This document shows positions 63,881 to 64,000 of a DNA stretch of 64,000 nt, one piece after another. This DNA comes from Rhodoluna sp. GTDB lineage: Bacteria > Actinomycetota > Actinomycetes > Actinomycetales > Microbacteriaceae. The stretch spans positions 124,001 to 188,000 of the forward strand of contig NZ_JAHEDV010000002.1 of the NCBI RefSeq assembly GCF_024641065.1, written 5' to 3'. A model generated the notes under the pieces. The model worked only from the letters and a program-made list of their open reading frames with translations. It had not been told where the DNA came from and made no database searches. Positions within the stretch are counted from its first letter, which is position 1. Each line of letters opens with the position of its first letter. The position numbers and the translations under genes are program-made.

Positions 63881-64000
63881 ATGAAACCTTGGGTGGCTAG
63901 AGCGTCAAGCATCATGCTCGCCGGCTTGGTTGCGATCGCGACCATCGGTGCCGCTAGCCCTGCCCAGGCTCTCGAACTGGGTTCTGGTTATGACGTTTCT
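63881..64000 (+). CDS. Secreted protein, N-terminal fragment (runs off the window)
   Basis: 40 codons open to the window edge from ATG 63881 (GGAA upstream). Signal peptide with MLAGLVAIATIGAASPAQA, cleavage near residue 29, mature start LELGSGYDVS. The opening recalls TPM-domain proteins, but too little is present to decide. Divergent from dnaK. Confidence 0.5.
   Translation, partial: MKPWVARASSIMLAGLVAIATIGAASPAQALELGSGYDVS

Overview
The window looks like a chromosomal segment of a small-genome actinomycete, most likely a Microbacteriaceae-type bacterium (the freshwater Rhodoluna/Aquiluna kind is a reasonable guess). The reasons are the dnaK-grpE-dnaJ-hspR-clpB order with HspR inverted repeats, the separate purS-purQ-purL genes, LacI-controlled sugar operons, moderate G+C, very short intergenic gaps and frequent ATGA/TAATG overlaps. 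No rRNA, tRNA, CRISPR array or insertion sequence was seen. No gene-free stretch exceeds about 260 bases.

Layout. 1-9264: end of purC, a TetR regulator, two secreted neocarzinostatin-like proteins, a copper chaperone and copper-exporting ATPase, a secreted PepSY protein, a YefM/RelE-type toxin-antitoxin pair with a recognisable operator, then purS-purQ-purL and a small secreted protein. 9515-21402: a defence island. Five tightly coupled genes encode two unrecognised proteins, a NERD nuclease-like/superfamily-1 helicase fusion, a DrmA-like helicase and a DrmB-like DUF1998 protein (the conserved core of DISARM). They are followed by a D12-class adenine methyltransferase and a protein with a PD-(D/E)XK nuclease motif. 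The island reads as more A+T-rich and uses codons (AGG, AGA, ATA) that are scarce in neighbouring genes. 21432-31514: membrane and hypothetical proteins, a NYN-domain protein, an LppM-like lipoprotein, an oligopeptide ABC transporter (binding protein, two permeases, fused double ATPase) and a serine hydrolase.

31622-46646: two parallel carbohydrate systems. Each has its own LacI regulator, a Gfo/Idh/MocA dehydrogenase next to a sugar-phosphate-isomerase/IolE-type protein, and a binding protein-permease-single-domain ATPase transporter. Each regulator appears to have its own operator, present three times: TGGAGCGCTCCA-like for the first and TGGAACGGTCCA for the second. IolG (inositol dehydrogenase) and an IolE-like protein suggest inositol or a related cyclitol/keto-sugar as substrate for the second. 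IolB, IolC and IolD are not in the window. GlpX (fructose-bisphosphatase) lies between the two systems.

46720-57645: housekeeping and mixed genes (EamA exporter, purA, a SpoU methyltransferase, nhaA, a NagD-like phosphatase, DUF1801, an MFS transporter, pyrE, a VOC protein, exonuclease III, an AlkD-like DNA glycosylase, a CASTOR/POLLUX-type channel). 57761-63679: heat-shock operon dnaK-grpE-dnaJ-hspR-clpB, with ClpB lacking its N-domain and DnaJ lacking its zinc fingers. The window ends inside a secreted-protein gene.

The strongest candidate for an undescribed system is the DrmAB-containing island at 9515-21402, which carries the DISARM core without the usual DrmC and with an unusual nuclease-helicase partner.
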